In this document: positions 25,318 through 34,693 of the stretch, in pieces
How the letters are laid out: each line of letters begins with the position of its first letter
Position numbering within the stretch: position 1 is the first letter of the stretch
Source: an uncultured Granulosicoccaceae bacterium
Lineage (GTDB): Bacteria > Pseudomonadota > Gammaproteobacteria > Granulosicoccales > Granulosicoccaceae
Length of the DNA stretch: 54,669 nt
Assembly (NCBI GenBank): GCA_937930305.1
Contig: CALGLE010000031.1
Span: 1 to 54,669, forward strand
Reading direction: 5' to 3'
Translations under genes and position numbers: made by a program
Notes under the pieces: model-generated
What the model saw: only the letters and a program-made list of their open reading frames with translations
What the model was told of the DNA's origin: nothing
Databases searched by the model: none

Positions 25318-25361
25318 CCTATGTTTTACCGCCTTCAAACTGAACAGAGCCCGGAGCTCCC

Positions 25362-26336
25362 ATGCTGACATTTATCGCAAGGCGCTTGTTTCAGTCCCTG
25401 TTCGTGATGCTCGCCGTCAGCCTACTTGCCTTCACGCTGTTCCGGTTTGTGGGGGACCCCGTGGCCCAAATGGTTGGCCAAGAAACCTCCATAGAAGACC
25501 GTGAGCGCATTCGAGAAGAGCTGGGGCTTAATGACCCCGTGCACGAGCAATTTTTTCGATTTTCAAAAAATTTGGTTACCGCAAATTTTGGCTATTCGTA
25601 TCGAACCCGCCAACCGATCGGTGAAATGATTTTAAGCCGCCTGCCGGCCACATTAGAATTAGGGTTTTTCTCTCTCATCATCTCGTTGCTGGTGGGCATC
25701 CCCGCCGGGGTCTACACCGCCATCAAAACGGGATTCCTATCCACCACCCTACTCATTACTACCTTAGTAGGCATATCCATTCCCACCTTTGTCATTGGCA
25801 TTGCCTTAATTTATGTTTTTGGCGTGCAATTAAATGTACTGCCCGTTTTTGGTCGTGGTGAAACCGTGCAATTGGGCTGGTGGAAAACCAACTACCTCAC
25901 CGTGGATGGTTGGCGTTCGTTAATTTTGCCAGCCGTCACACTGGGCATCTATCAGTTAACACTCACCATGCGATTAGTGCGTTCAGAAATGCAGGATGTA
26001 ATTAAAACCGACTACATAAAATTCGCTATGGCACGGGGCATCAACTACCGTTCGGTTTATCTACATCACGCCTTTCGCAACACACTAGTACCCGTCATAA
26101 CCATTGTGGGCTTACAGTTCGGCGGCATCATTGCCTTCTCTATCGTTACTGAATCCGTTTTTCAATGGCCAGGGATGGGGCTGTTATTTTTAGACAGCAT
26201 CCGCTATGTCGATATCCCGGTCATGTCGGTGTATCTCGTACTGATCGCGTTCATATTCGTACTGATCAATTTATTGGTCGACATTCTCTACTTTGTCATC
26301 GATCCGCGAGTACGGGACCGCAGGCAAGGGGCATAG
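25362..26336 (+). CDS. ABC transporter permease (DppB/OppB type)
   Basis: This 324-residue inner-membrane protein is of the DppB family. First helix FIARRLFQSLFVMLAVSLLA is followed by FVGDPVAQMVG, corresponding to the family's periplasmic GDP motif. Later come the coupling loop (FAMARGINYRSVYLHHAFRN) and VTESVFQWPGMGLL. It opens an operon with a second permease and a fused double ATPase. Its divergent neighbours act on sugars, so the transported solute may be an oligosaccharide or glycoside rather than a peptide. Dpp-type importers for sugars are well known. Confidence 0.92.
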   Translation: MLTFIARRLFQSLFVMLAVSLLAFTLFRFVGDPVAQMVGQETSIEDRERIREELGLNDPVHEQFFRFSKNLVTANFGYSYRTRQPIGEMILSRLPATLELGFFSLIISLLVGIPAGVYTAIKTGFLSTTLLITTLVGISIPTFVIGIALIYVFGVQLNVLPVFGRGETVQLGWWKTNYLTVDGWRSLILPAVTLGIYQLTLTMRLVRSEMQDVIKTDYIKFAMARGINYRSVYLHHAFRNTLVPVITIVGLQFGGIIAFSIVTESVFQWPGMGLLFLDSIRYVDIPVMSVYLVLIAFIFVLINLLVDILYFVIDPRVRDRRQGA

Positions 26337-26338
26337 CG

Positions 26339-27256
26339 ATGTGGGCAAAAATCAAACGCGCCTCGGTTGAAAACGAGTTGCTGTATCTTTTTCTTCATTC
26401 ACCCGTTGCCATGGTGGCAACGCTTATCGCGGTGCTGTGCATCGCCGGCGCTTTACTCGCGCCTTGGTTAGCCCCATCCAATCCGTATGATTTAGCCAGT
26501 TTTGATCTAATGGATTCGATGGTGCCTCCTGCCTGGGCCGACAACGGTGATGAACGCTTCGCCTTGGGCACAGATGATCAAGGCCGAGACTTGTTGTCTG
26601 CCATTTTGTACGGCACTCGCTTATCTCTCATGGTGGGCGTTTTTTCGGTGGCGTTTGCCGCCGTGCTGGGTGTGTCGATTGGTTTGATGGCAGGTTATAT
26701 CGGTGGTCGCTTTGACACCATCATGATGCGCATTGCCGATATTCAGTTGAGTTTACCCGCCATCTTAACGGCCCTACTCATCGATGGCGTGGCACGTGGC
26801 ATATTGCCGCAGCAACGTCACGATGAACTGATGCTCATCGTGTTAACGGTCGCGATTGGTTTGTCCCTGTGGGTAAATTTTGCCCGCACCGCACGTGCGT
26901 CCACCTTTGTTGAGCGAAACAAAGAGTATGTACAAGCTGCAGAAATCATGGGCATGCACCCCTTGCGCATCATGTTGGTGCAAATTCTTCCCAACATCAT
27001 GGGGCCCATCTTGGTCATCCTAACCGTGGACTTGGCGGTGGCTATTTTATTGGAAGCCACCTTGTCTTATTTGGGTGTCGGAGTTCCGCCTAATCAACCT
27101 TCCTTGGGCACGTTAATTCGTATTGGTACCGAATATCTATTCAGCGGTGACTGGTGGATTGTGTTGTTCCCGAGCGCAACCCTAATCACACTCATCATTT
27201 CAGTGAATGTGTTGGGCGATTTTCTGCGTGATGCCCTGAACCCAAGGCTGCGATAA
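26339..27256 (+). CDS. ABC transporter permease (DppC/OppC type)
   Basis: This 305-residue partner of the DppB-type permease has a first helix near residues 24-45 (VAMVATLIAVLCIAGALLAP), then FALGTDDQGRDLLSAILYG, the family signature. The coupling loop is EYVQAAEIMGMHPLRIMLVQ, and TLSYLGVGVPPNQPSLG follows. I chose the ATG at 26339, three bases after the DppB stop. The frame is open much further upstream inside the DppB gene, but that part is only an overlap. The stop shares one base with the ATPase start. Confidence 0.92.
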   Translation: MWAKIKRASVENELLYLFLHSPVAMVATLIAVLCIAGALLAPWLAPSNPYDLASFDLMDSMVPPAWADNGDERFALGTDDQGRDLLSAILYGTRLSLMVGVFSVAFAAVLGVSIGLMAGYIGGRFDTIMMRIADIQLSLPAILTALLIDGVARGILPQQRHDELMLIVLTVAIGLSLWVNFARTARASTFVERNKEYVQAAEIMGMHPLRIMLVQILPNIMGPILVILTVDLAVAILLEATLSYLGVGVPPNQPSLGTLIRIGTEYLFSGDWWIVLFPSATLITLIISVNVLGDFLRDALNPRLR

Positions 27257-28998
27257 TGAATCAGCCTCTTCTTAACATCACAAACCTCACCGTTAAATTT
27301 CCCACACGATTTGGCGAATTCACGGCCATCGATGACGTTAGCTTAACCATTCAACCTGGCGAGATTCATGGGTTGGTGGGCGAATCGGGTGCCGGTAAAT
27401 CCACTATTGGAGCGGCGATTATCGGGCTGTTGCAAAGTCCTGGCTATATTGCGAACGGGCATGTCCAATTAATGGATGTGGACTTACGCAAGCTATCGCC
27501 AGCTGACTACCATCGCTTGCGCGGCAATCGCATCAGTATGATTTTCCAAGACCCGCAAACCAGTTTAAACCCGCTGCTCACCATAGCGGATCAGTTAGTG
27601 GAAACTATTCAGCAACACACGCCAATGAGTGATTCAGATGCTCGTGACCACGCCATCCAATTATTGGATGAAACGGGCATACCCAATCCGGCCTGCCGCA
27701 TTGACAGCTACCCGCATCAGTTTTCGGGTGGCATGCGACAACGCGTGGTCATTGCGTTAGCGCTTTGCACCAATCCAGAACTTATCATTGCCGATGAACC
27801 CACCACGGCATTGGATGTCGCCGTTCAAAAACAAATTCTGCAATTAATTCAGCAGCTGGCCAGTCAACGCAAAGTGGGTTTTTTATTAATCACCCACGAC
27901 ATTGGTGTGATCGCTGAAATTACACACAGAGTCACCGTTTTACGTAATGGGCGTGTGATGGAAGCGGGCGAGACTGCGCAGGTACTCGGTGCACCCACAC
28001 ATGAATACACACAAGCTTTAATGGCGGCAGTGCCCCGATTGAACACCAAATTAGATCGCTTTCACAACATCGTGAAAGATGACCCAAGCGCTGAGGAAGA
28101 AGATGAATGGGATGTGCCTGGAGCATCCGCGCAATTTGCCAGTGATTGGTTGTTGGGGAAAAGGAACACCGAGTCAAAGACCGATGTGCCATCCACACAC
28201 CCGATTCTTGAAGTGAACAATTTGGATGTGATTTTTTACAGCAACCAACCCAGTTGGTTTCGAAAAAGAACCGGGTTTCAAGCGCTGAACAACATCTCGT
28301 TCAAAGCCGAGCAAGGTAAAACACTGGGTGTAGTCGGAGAAAGTGGTAGCGGAAAATCCACACTAGCAAAGGCCATCGTGGGCTTGGTCGACCCAGCCAC
28401 AGGCACCTTAAGCTTTGACGGGGAAGCGTTGCCACCTGGATCTAAACGCAGCCGTCAGCACCCCTCACGGCGGCGCATTCAAATGGTTTTTCAAGACCCC
28501 TACTCCTCACTCAACAATCGGCGTTCTGTGGAAGCCATCCTCACCGAACCGCTTAAACTCTACGGCCACGGTGGACGGAATTTGGATTCGCGAAAGCTGG
28601 CAGCTTCGGTGTTGGACTTGGTGGAAATGCCGCAACGTTCTCTCACCAAATACCCCCATCAATTCTCAGGTGGGCAGCGTCAGCGCATTGCAGTCGCCAG
28701 AGCCTTAATCGCTCAACCAGAATTTTTAATTTGTGATGAGCCCACGTCCGCGCTGGATGTATCCATTCAAGCGCAGATGCTGAACTTACTTAAAGATCTG
28801 CAAACAGAATTTGGTTTATCGATCTTATTCATCAGCCACAACTTAGCCGTTGTGCGCCAAATGGCGGACACGGTGGTGGTTTTGAAAGATGGGGAAATGG
28901 TGGAGTATGCTGAAAGTGAAACGTTTTTCACATCCCCACAAGCAGAATACAGCCAGTTATTACTGAACGAAACCCCGTCACTGGCGTTATTGGAATAG
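27256..28998 (+). CDS. Fused double ATPase of the Dpp-type ABC transporter (DppD-DppF)
   Basis: This 580-residue protein has two ABC domains. The first has Walker A GESGAGKS (residues 42-49), signature FSGGMRQRVVIALAL and Walker B LIIADEPTTALD. The second has GESGSGKS near residue 360, FSGGQRQRIAVARAL and FLICDEPTSALD. Between them lies a linker rich in acidic residues (DDPSAEEEDEWD). It drives the two permeases encoded upstream. As in the Opp operon at the left end of the window, the two ATPases are fused, but here both Walker B motifs are standard. The start overlaps the permease stop (TAATG). Confidence 0.93.
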   Translation: MNQPLLNITNLTVKFPTRFGEFTAIDDVSLTIQPGEIHGLVGESGAGKSTIGAAIIGLLQSPGYIANGHVQLMDVDLRKLSPADYHRLRGNRISMIFQDPQTSLNPLLTIADQLVETIQQHTPMSDSDARDHAIQLLDETGIPNPACRIDSYPHQFSGGMRQRVVIALALCTNPELIIADEPTTALDVAVQKQILQLIQQLASQRKVGFLLITHDIGVIAEITHRVTVLRNGRVMEAGETAQVLGAPTHEYTQALMAAVPRLNTKLDRFHNIVKDDPSAEEEDEWDVPGASAQFASDWLLGKRNTESKTDVPSTHPILEVNNLDVIFYSNQPSWFRKRTGFQALNNISFKAEQGKTLGVVGESGSGKSTLAKAIVGLVDPATGTLSFDGEALPPGSKRSRQHPSRRRIQMVFQDPYSSLNNRRSVEAILTEPLKLYGHGGRNLDSRKLAASVLDLVEMPQRSLTKYPHQFSGGQRQRIAVARALIAQPEFLICDEPTSALDVSIQAQMLNLLKDLQTEFGLSILFISHNLAVVRQMADTVVVLKDGEMVEYAESETFFTSPQAEYSQLLLNETPSLALLE

Positions 28999-29029
28999 CG
29001 TTCACCTGCCCACTACGGGCAGGTGAACG
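28999..29029. terminator. Hairpin between convergent ATPase and binding-protein genes
   Basis: A perfect 13-bp stem (CGTTCACCTGCCC with GGGCAGGTGAACG) has the five-base loop ACTAC and starts right after the ATPase stop. Neither strand has a clear T run after it, so it may end or protect both converging transcripts without being a classical intrinsic terminator. Confidence 0.6.
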
Positions 29030-29035
29030 TATCGT

Positions 29036-30619
29036 TTACTGTACCGTGACCCAACGTAGGATAAAGAAATTATCGGTTCGTTGAGTTAACGCGATATTGT
29101 CTTTCGATGCCCAAATCAGTGGTTGCACGTACATCGGAATGTAAGCCACATCCTCTTGCAATATGCTCGTCACTTCATCAATCATCGATTGACGCTTGCC
29201 ATCATCCAGCTCGGTTTGAAGCATAGGCAACAACTCATCGACTCGAGCGTTCGAGTAGTCACCAAAGTTCCAACTACCCAACTTCTTTTCTTTGTTAGGC
29301 GTACTGGCTAGAAAACGAATCGGGTGTTCAGCATCAAACGTACCCGGTGACCATCCCAGTAAGTACATATCAAATTTATCTTCACGCAGTTCAGGCCAAT
29401 AGCTTCTTACCGGCATACTGGTCAGCTTTGCGTTCAAGCCCACTTTCGCCATCATCGAGGCAGCCGCTTTACAAATAGCTTCATCATTAATGTAACGATC
29501 ATTCGGGCATTGCAACCCAAAACTAAAGCCGTCTGCATAGCCTGCATCAGCTAACAGCGCTTTTGCAGCGTCCGGATCGTAGGTCAAACGCTCACCCATC
29601 GATGCTGAATACCCACGCATGGCATCTGATACCAATTGAGCCGCAGGCTGGGCGTTACCACGCATAATTTTTTCGATTAATGCATCGACATTAATGGACT
29701 GATAGGCAGCTTGCCGAACACGAACATCTTGAAATGGGTTTTTGCCGGCCGTTTCATCCGAGAACATCAGTGCATCGGCTTGATGTGCAAAACCAAACAT
29801 CAGCACACGAGCTTCCACACCCTCATGCACCGTGAAGCCATCACGCTCTTTCATTCGTGGAACATCTTGCAACGGAATGGGAGAAATAAAATCTATCTCA
29901 CCCGATAACAACGCAGCCATTCCGGTGGCGTTTTGGCCAATTGGTGTAAACACCGCTTCCGTGATATTACTTTCCATGTCATCCCACCACTTCGTGTTGG
30001 GCGCTAAGCTCGTACGCACACCCGGGTCACGTTCTGTGATTTGGAAAGGACCCGTTCCATTAGCATTACGAGTCGCAAAATTTTCTGCTTCCTTGGCAGG
30101 TAACCCAGCTTCGTTAGCCTCAGACCATTCGCGATCCATAATCATAAAATTCGCGATGGAATCAGGGAACAGCGGATTCGGAGCTTTGGTTAGAAAATCG
30201 ATCGTGAAGTCATCCACGACTTTCACTTCAGAAACCGGAGAGAACCAAGAACTGACATCCGATTCTTCTGATGCGGCGCGCTCATAAGAGAACAACACAT
30301 CGTCAGCGGTAAACGTAGAACCGTCTTGGAACATCACCCCTTCGCGCAACGTGAAACGCCATCCGTCTTCGCCAATTGGCTCCCAAGCAGTCGCCAGAGA
30401 CGGTTCAATTTTCATCTCTTTGTTGCGTCGAACCAGACCTTCATAGACGTTGTTCAAAAAACCGAGCACGGGGGCTGTGGCAGATGCGTGTGGGTCGAGC
30501 GTGGAAGGGTCGGTAGAACCCGCCCAACGAAAGGTTTCCGCGTTAGCTACTGGGTTGAACCCCAGCAACACTGCGGCCGCTAGCGATAGGGCGCCAGCAC
30601 GAGTATGTCGAGAACTCAT
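29036..30619 (-). CDS. ABC transporter substrate-binding protein, family 5 (DppA/OppA type)
   Basis: This 527-residue exported protein has a signal peptide ending near residue 27 (NPVANA before ETFRWAG). Family-5 features include TDPSTLDPHAS, NNVYEGLVRRNKEMKIEPSLATAW, the WRFTLREGVMFQDG region and FTADDVLFSYERA. It is the only binding-protein gene near the Dpp-type operon, but it is convergent to it, so it is transcribed from its own promoter upstream at 30620-30775. A separate promoter would allow higher expression of the binding protein. Sugar-handling neighbours suggest a carbohydrate ligand; a peptide remains possible. Confidence 0.9.
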   Translation of the reverse strand: MSSRHTRAGALSLAAAVLLGFNPVANAETFRWAGSTDPSTLDPHASATAPVLGFLNNVYEGLVRRNKEMKIEPSLATAWEPIGEDGWRFTLREGVMFQDGSTFTADDVLFSYERAASEESDVSSWFSPVSEVKVVDDFTIDFLTKAPNPLFPDSIANFMIMDREWSEANEAGLPAKEAENFATRNANGTGPFQITERDPGVRTSLAPNTKWWDDMESNITEAVFTPIGQNATGMAALLSGEIDFISPIPLQDVPRMKERDGFTVHEGVEARVLMFGFAHQADALMFSDETAGKNPFQDVRVRQAAYQSINVDALIEKIMRGNAQPAAQLVSDAMRGYSASMGERLTYDPDAAKALLADAGYADGFSFGLQCPNDRYINDEAICKAAASMMAKVGLNAKLTSMPVRSYWPELREDKFDMYLLGWSPGTFDAEHPIRFLASTPNKEKKLGSWNFGDYSNARVDELLPMLQTELDDGKRQSMIDEVTSILQEDVAYIPMYVQPLIWASKDNIALTQRTDNFFILRWVTVQ

Positions 30620-30775
30620 GAATATCTCCGTATGAGGATCAGTGTGCTTTGATCGTAACGGAAAAAACGTCCCAAGAACCGTGATTGGCTACATTCAGGC
30701 TCAGTGGGCGTATTTTTTTTGTTTGGGTACCAAAATCTGGTAGTTTTAAAGTAATTTCTAAGTCAGGAGCAGACC

Positions 30776-31147
30776 ATGAAGCTAGGCAATTTTTCAGTCA
30801 GCTTGTCGGTCAAAGACATTGAAGTATCTAAAGTTTTCTACGAAAAGCTCGGGTTTAAGGTGTTTGGAGGAGACCAAAGCCAGAATTGGCTCATCATGAA
30901 AAACGATGAACACGTTATTGGCTTATTTCAAGGTATGTTTGAAAACAACATATTAACCTTCAACCCAGGTTGGAACAATGAGGCCCAGCCTTTAGACGAA
31001 TTTACCGACATACGAGAGCTACAACGACAGCTCAAAGAACACGGCATTGAGTTTATGTCAGAAGCCGATGAAAGTTCCAGCGGTCCAGCCAGCTGCATGC
31101 TGACTGACCCCGACGGAAACACCATACTCATTGATCAGCATGTTTAG
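30776..31147 (+). CDS. VOC-family (glyoxalase/bleomycin-resistance fold) protein
   Basis: This 123-residue protein has paired beta-alpha-beta-beta-beta units: [22 protein letters not shown] at the start in the typical VOC pattern, and the closing [18 protein letters not shown]. Members are metal-dependent isomerases, lyases, dioxygenases or drug-binding proteins. A ribosome site CAGGAG lies before the ATG. It is a lone gene between the divergent binding-protein gene and convergent xylA. No specific function can be given. Confidence 0.82.
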   Translation: MKLGNFSVSLSVKDIEVSKVFYEKLGFKVFGGDQSQNWLIMKNDEHVIGLFQGMFENNILTFNPGWNNEAQPLDEFTDIRELQRQLKEHGIEFMSEADESSSGPASCMLTDPDGNTILIDQHV

Positions 31148-31164
31148 AGGTAACGATCAGTCAA

Positions 31165-32460
31165 TCACACGAACCGATTGACTAAATTTTCCAATACCTC
31201 TTGTCGACCTGACTTAGGTTGCGGATCCATGTTGCTGGTTTCAACCAGTGCTGCAACGCTCTCTAAATCACTGTTCAATAGTGATTGGCCCGCTTGTGCA
31301 TCCCAACCGGCGTAACGCTCGTTTCGTAAGGCTTCTAAGGTGCCGTCTTCGATCATCGCAGCGGCCGCTTTTAAACCGCGTGCACACACATCCATGCCAC
31401 CAGCATGAGCTGCGATAAGATCAACTGGGTCCAGTGACTGTCGGCGTAGCTTCGCATCAAAATTAGTACCTCCTGTTGTAAATCCACCTGCCCGCAGTAC
31501 TTCGTAATACGCGATAGCCACCTCTGGCACATTATTAGGAAATTGGTCAGTATCCCAACCGGACTGATAATCGTTTCGATTCATATCAATGGAACCAAAG
31601 ATGCCTAATGAATTTGCCAGGGCCAGCTCATGCTCAAACGAATGGCCCGCTAAAATGGCGTGCCCCTGTTCAATATTCATTTGCACCTCTTTCTCAAGCC
31701 CGAACTCTTTCAAAAAACCATAGACAGTCGCCACGTCGTAGTCGTATTGATGCTTGGAAGGCTCCTGCGGCTTAGGTTCAACAAGAATGGCACCTTTAAA
31801 ACCAATTTTGTGTTTGTAATCCACCACCATTTGCAGAAAACGGCCCGCTTGTTGACGCTCACGTTTTAAGTCGGTGTTTAACAGCGTTTCATAACCTTCT
31901 CGACCACCCCACAACACATAATTTTGCCCACCCATTTTATGTGTGGCGTCTAAGCACAATTTAACGGTGGCCGCCGACCATGCAAACACTTCAGGGTCTG
32001 GGTTGGTGGCAGCACCTGACATAAAGCGTCGGTGACTAAACATATTGGCCGTACCCCACAGCAACTGAGTTTTACTGGTTTCCATTTTCTCTGAAAGATA
32101 GTCAATGATGGTTTCGAAGTTTTTACGACTTTCCTTGAAACTGGCCCCTTCTGGGCGAATGTCTGCGTCGTGCCAACAGAAAAACGGCACACCCAGTAAA
32201 TCAAACATTTCAAAAGCCACATCGGCTTTAAGCTTGGCAAGTTCCAGGGTTTCCCCAAACCAAGGACGATCAAAGGTTTGCCCACCAAAGGGATCCCCAC
32301 CAGGCCATGCGAACGAATGCCAGTAAGCCACCGCAAACCGTAGATGATCTTCCATTCGCTTACCCATCACGATTTCGTCAGGGTTGTAATGATGAAATGC
32401 AAGATCTGTTGAGTCGGGTTTGTATTCCAGCTTAGAAATATCTTTAAAGAAATCGGTCAT
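31165..32460 (-). CDS. xylA: Xylose isomerase
   Basis: This 431-residue enzyme interconverts D-xylose and D-xylulose in the cytoplasm. Signatures are present: [12 protein letters not shown], the active-site His region [13 protein letters not shown], then [30 protein letters not shown] and the metal-site segment [19 protein letters not shown] chose the ATG at 32460; the frame stays open upstream, but that part overlaps the regulator gene and lacks conservation. It is ten bases downstream of a LacI-type gene in the same direction, so it is probably part of a self-regulated operon. No xylB or xylose transporter gene is next to it. Confidence 0.95.
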   Translation of the reverse strand: MTDFFKDISKLEYKPDSTDLAFHHYNPDEIVMGKRMEDHLRFAVAYWHSFAWPGGDPFGGQTFDRPWFGETLELAKLKADVAFEMFDLLGVPFFCWHDADIRPEGASFKESRKNFETIIDYLSEKMETSKTQLLWGTANMFSHRRFMSGAATNPDPEVFAWSAATVKLCLDATHKMGGQNYVLWGGREGYETLLNTDLKRERQQAGRFLQMVVDYKHKIGFKGAILVEPKPQEPSKHQYDYDVATVYGFLKEFGLEKEVQMNIEQGHAILAGHSFEHELALANSLGIFGSIDMNRNDYQSGWDTDQFPNNVPEVAIAYYEVLRAGGFTTGGTNFDAKLRRQSLDPVDLIAAHAGGMDVCARGLKAAAAMIEDGTLEALRNERYAGWDAQAGQSLLNSDLESVAALVETSNMDPQPKSGRQEVLENLVNRFV

Positions 32461-32470
32461 GGCGTGAACC

Positions 32471-33583
32471 TTAGTTCGAAAGAGTAAGTTGGGCGCTTGA
32501 GGGCAAATTGTCTTGAACGTAAACGGTTGGAACAATTTCAAGCATCGGTGGAAGATCTCGAGCGTCAATCAACGCTTTTAATAGCGTTAACGCACGATTC
32601 ACTTCAATATCTGGACATTGATCAATGACGACATCAATGTGTTGATTTAATAAAGCTTCGCGGCTATGTGGAACTAATTCATGGGCCACGCAAAAAAAAC
32701 GCTGGGGTTTCTCATATTGGGTAAGTGCTTCAACTAAACCTGAGTTACCGGCTCCCACGTTGTATACAGCACTCACCTCTGGCTCATCCTGAAGCTCAGT
32801 TAAGGCGCGTTGCATCGCTGCCTGCACAGCCTCGTCATCATCGCGAGTCGTGACAGGCTCCAGTAATGTCAACTGGGGATAGTCGCGTGTTAACACTTCT
32901 TGAAATCCTTTTAATCGGTCACTGTGATCTTGCGCTTGCAGTGAGCCAACCAACACTTGCACAACCCCCGGAAGCCCACCATGGGACACACCTATCAGCC
33001 GGGCTGCGGTGCGCCCAGCCGCCACATTGTTAATACCCACATACGCGGAGCGACATTGTTTAGGTAGATCAGAAACTAGGCTGACAACCGAGGCTCCACT
33101 GTTTTTCAAACGCGTTAAGGGTTCTTCAACGAGATCGGATTGAAGACCCACCACCGCTATGCCATCGTAGGTTTTCTCGGCAATGGAATTTAGACACTGA
33201 ATTAAACCAGCTACATCAAAAGCTGCAACTTCAATGACATCCACGGTTACCTGCTCGGCTAATAGGTGTTCAATGACACCGTCGATGTGCTGACGCATGT
33301 GATTAAAAAACGCGTTTTGACCCTGCGGTAGTAAAAACGCTAAGCGATAGGTTCGTTGACGCGAGAGGTTGGCCGCGGCCACGTTACGCACATAACCCAA
33401 ATTCATCATGGCTTGATGAACTTTACGAACTGACTTCTCCGCCACGTTGCCGCGTTCATTGATCACTCGGTCGGCGGTGGCGTAGCTTACTCCCGCACAG
33501 CGAGCGACATCGCTGAGTGTCGGCACTTTTTGATTCGCTGGCATCGAAACGCTGGGGGCAGCTTTTCTGGAGGATTCGTTCAT
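32471..33583 (-). CDS. LacI-family transcriptional regulator, probably of xylA
   Basis: This 370-residue regulator has an N-terminal LacI helix-turn-helix ([20 protein letters not shown]) near residue 21. ATADRV replaces the common ATVSRV, as in some pentose regulators. A periplasmic-binding-like effector domain follows from about residue 75 ([20 protein letters not shown]). It is upstream of xylA in one operon. I chose the ATG at 33583; a frame extension to 33619 would run through a palindrome that is more likely its operator. The effector is probably xylose or a related sugar, by position only. Confidence 0.87.
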   Translation of the reverse strand: MNESSRKAAPSVSMPANQKVPTLSDVARCAGVSYATADRVINERGNVAEKSVRKVHQAMMNLGYVRNVAAANLSRQRTYRLAFLLPQGQNAFFNHMRQHIDGVIEHLLAEQVTVDVIEVAAFDVAGLIQCLNSIAEKTYDGIAVVGLQSDLVEEPLTRLKNSGASVVSLVSDLPKQCRSAYVGINNVAAGRTAARLIGVSHGGLPGVVQVLVGSLQAQDHSDRLKGFQEVLTRDYPQLTLLEPVTTRDDDEAVQAAMQRALTELQDEPEVSAVYNVGAGNSGLVEALTQYEKPQRFFCVAHELVPHSREALLNQHIDVVIDQCPDIEVNRALTLLKALIDARDLPPMLEIVPTVYVQDNLPSSAQLTLSN

Positions 33584-33603
33584 ACTCAAGAGTATGCCGA
33601 TTA

Positions 33604-33625
33604 AAATGATTGACGTCAATCATTT
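33604..33625. promoter_or_regulatory. Perfect 22-bp palindrome, likely LacI-family operator
   Basis: The half-site AAATGATTGAC is followed directly by its exact inverse, GTCAATCATTT, with no spacer. It has a central CG as is usual in LacI-family operators and lies 20 bases before the regulator's ATG, so autoregulation of the lacI-xylA operon is likely. A second, smaller inverted repeat (ATACTC, GAGTAT) overlaps the start codon at 33582-33595. Confidence 0.72.
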
Positions 33626-33683
33626 CTGTTTCCAATATCAACAGATCCGTTCAAGATGATCAAGTCACTGCCGCAGCCCTCAG

Positions 33684-34379
33684 CTAGGCTTCATCTTCGA
33701 ATAACACTCGCAACCGAGATTTATGGGCTGATTGAATATGCGCGGTTGCAGCCAGTTTTGCCTTTTCCGAATCACGGGCTGTGATCGCATCAAGAATTGC
33801 CTGGTGCTCAAGCAACGATTCTTCGAGGCGTCCGGACAAGCTGAGTGTGGTGCGGCCCAATAGCGCTAACTCGATGGAAAGTGTTTGCGCCATATCAAAT
33901 AAATAACGGTTATGTGCGGAGCGAACCAGCATCTTATGAAACATCTTGTTTAAGTTGGCCGCAGCGCTATCGTCGCTCTCATTACGGCAGCCTTTGTCGT
34001 CATCGCCTACTTCGCGAGTCGCATACTGTTTCCGCTGTTCCTCTAAAATATCCTGCAACGCAGCAACTTCTGCATCAGAGGCATGCTGCGCTGCCATGCT
34101 TGCTGCTGTGGCCTCTAACACTTCGCGCATTAAATACAACTCGGTAACAGCCTGATGATCGAGCTGTTTAACGACCATGCCACGATGCGGCTGATGCATC
34201 AACAAGCCCTCACTTTCTAGTCGCTGAAGCACCTCACGAACCGGGGTTCGAGACAAGCCAAATTCTTTGGCAACCCCGGCTTCACGGACTCGTTCTCCAG
34301 GCTTTATTTCGCCCCCCATGATGCGGCTGTAAAGCGCCTCGTACGCCTTATCACCACTCAACTTTGCGACTTCAGCCAA
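33684..34379 (-). CDS. GntR-family (FadR/FCD subfamily) transcriptional regulator
   Basis: This 231-residue regulator has an N-terminal winged helix (KPGERVREAGVAKEFGLSRT, then PVREVLQRLESEGLL) and a helical FCD ligand-binding domain from about residue 85. The domain has the usual acid and His positions, for example NKMFHKMLV. FadR-type members with this domain sense carboxylic acids. The start is a TTG at 34379 preceded by GGGAG. It is divergent from a 2-hydroxyacid dehydrogenase gene. The operator-like site at 34406-34427 in its own promoter matches one at the tcuA promoter, so it probably controls both. Confidence 0.9.
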   Translation of the reverse strand: MAEVAKLSGDKAYEALYSRIMGGEIKPGERVREAGVAKEFGLSRTPVREVLQRLESEGLLMHQPHRGMVVKQLDHQAVTELYLMREVLEATAASMAAQHASDAEVAALQDILEEQRKQYATREVGDDDKGCRNESDDSAAANLNKMFHKMLVRSAHNRYLFDMAQTLSIELALLGRTTLSLSGRLEESLLEHQAILDAITARDSEKAKLAATAHIQSAHKSRLRVLFEDEA

Positions 34380-34405
34380 CGTTCGTCTCCCGCGCTGCTT
34401 GATTT

Positions 34406-34427
34406 ATTGTATACAGTTGTATTCAAT
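34406..34427. promoter_or_regulatory. Operator-like site for the GntR regulator (copy 1)
   Basis: ATTGTATAC, four bases, then GTATTCAAT; the site is symmetric at 18 of 22 positions. It lies 27 bases before the TTG start of the regulator gene. The layout (nine-base arm, four-base spacer, nine-base arm, ATTG at one end and CAAT at the other) is the same as at 38899-38920 upstream of tcuA. Confidence 0.65.
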
Positions 34428-34643
34428 ATATTGAGGAATGTATCAGACGTCATCGCCACATACAAGCAGTGCGGGTGTGGAGATAGTTGGTGAAGATACT
34501 CAATCGCTTGTAAGCAAACACGTGCGAAGCTGGGTGCGGTGCACGCTCTGATTTACACAGCCTGCGGTATCGGGTTCATGTGCTTCATGGCTGGTGTTTT
34601 AAATCGCGACTTTACACCGGGTTTGTTGCAAAATTACGTAACG

Positions 34644-34664
34644 TTACCCTGGCCCCGAGGGTAA
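34644..34664. repeat. Inverted repeat in the leader of the hydroxyacid dehydrogenase gene
   Basis: TTACCCT and AGGGTAA flank seven bases, GGCCCCG. The repeat ends 29 bases before the ATG at 34694. It could be an operator or an mRNA hairpin; nothing else in the window matches it. Confidence 0.3.
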
Positions 34665-34693
34665 GCGGTAATTAGAAAAACAGGTGTTAAAGA

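Larger units (their letters stand above)
24988..25361. other. Divergent regulatory region between sugar isomerase and Dpp-type operon
   Basis: These 374 bases contain no convincing gene. They hold a promoter candidate for the isomerase operon (minus strand), a TATACT -10 candidate at 25283-25288 for the importer operon (plus strand), and a hairpin-like palindrome just downstream of it. The flanking genes belong together functionally, so a shared regulator may bind here. Confidence 0.5.
34380..34693. other. Divergent promoter region between GntR regulator and hydroxyacid dehydrogenase
   Basis: These 314 bases contain no credible gene. They hold the operator-like site at 34406-34427 and a small inverted repeat at 34644-34664 near the dehydrogenase gene. 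No clear -35/-10 pair was identified for either direction. Confidence 0.5.

Noticed and set aside
26165..26338. N-terminal extension of the second Dpp-type permease into the first permease gene
   Set aside because: The extra residues do not look like a DppC N-terminus, and the ATG at 26339 gives the conserved beginning directly after the previous stop.
32461..32568. 36-residue N-terminal extension of xylose isomerase
   Set aside because: It overlaps the regulator gene, has no similarity to isomerases, and the ATG at 32460 gives the normal length.
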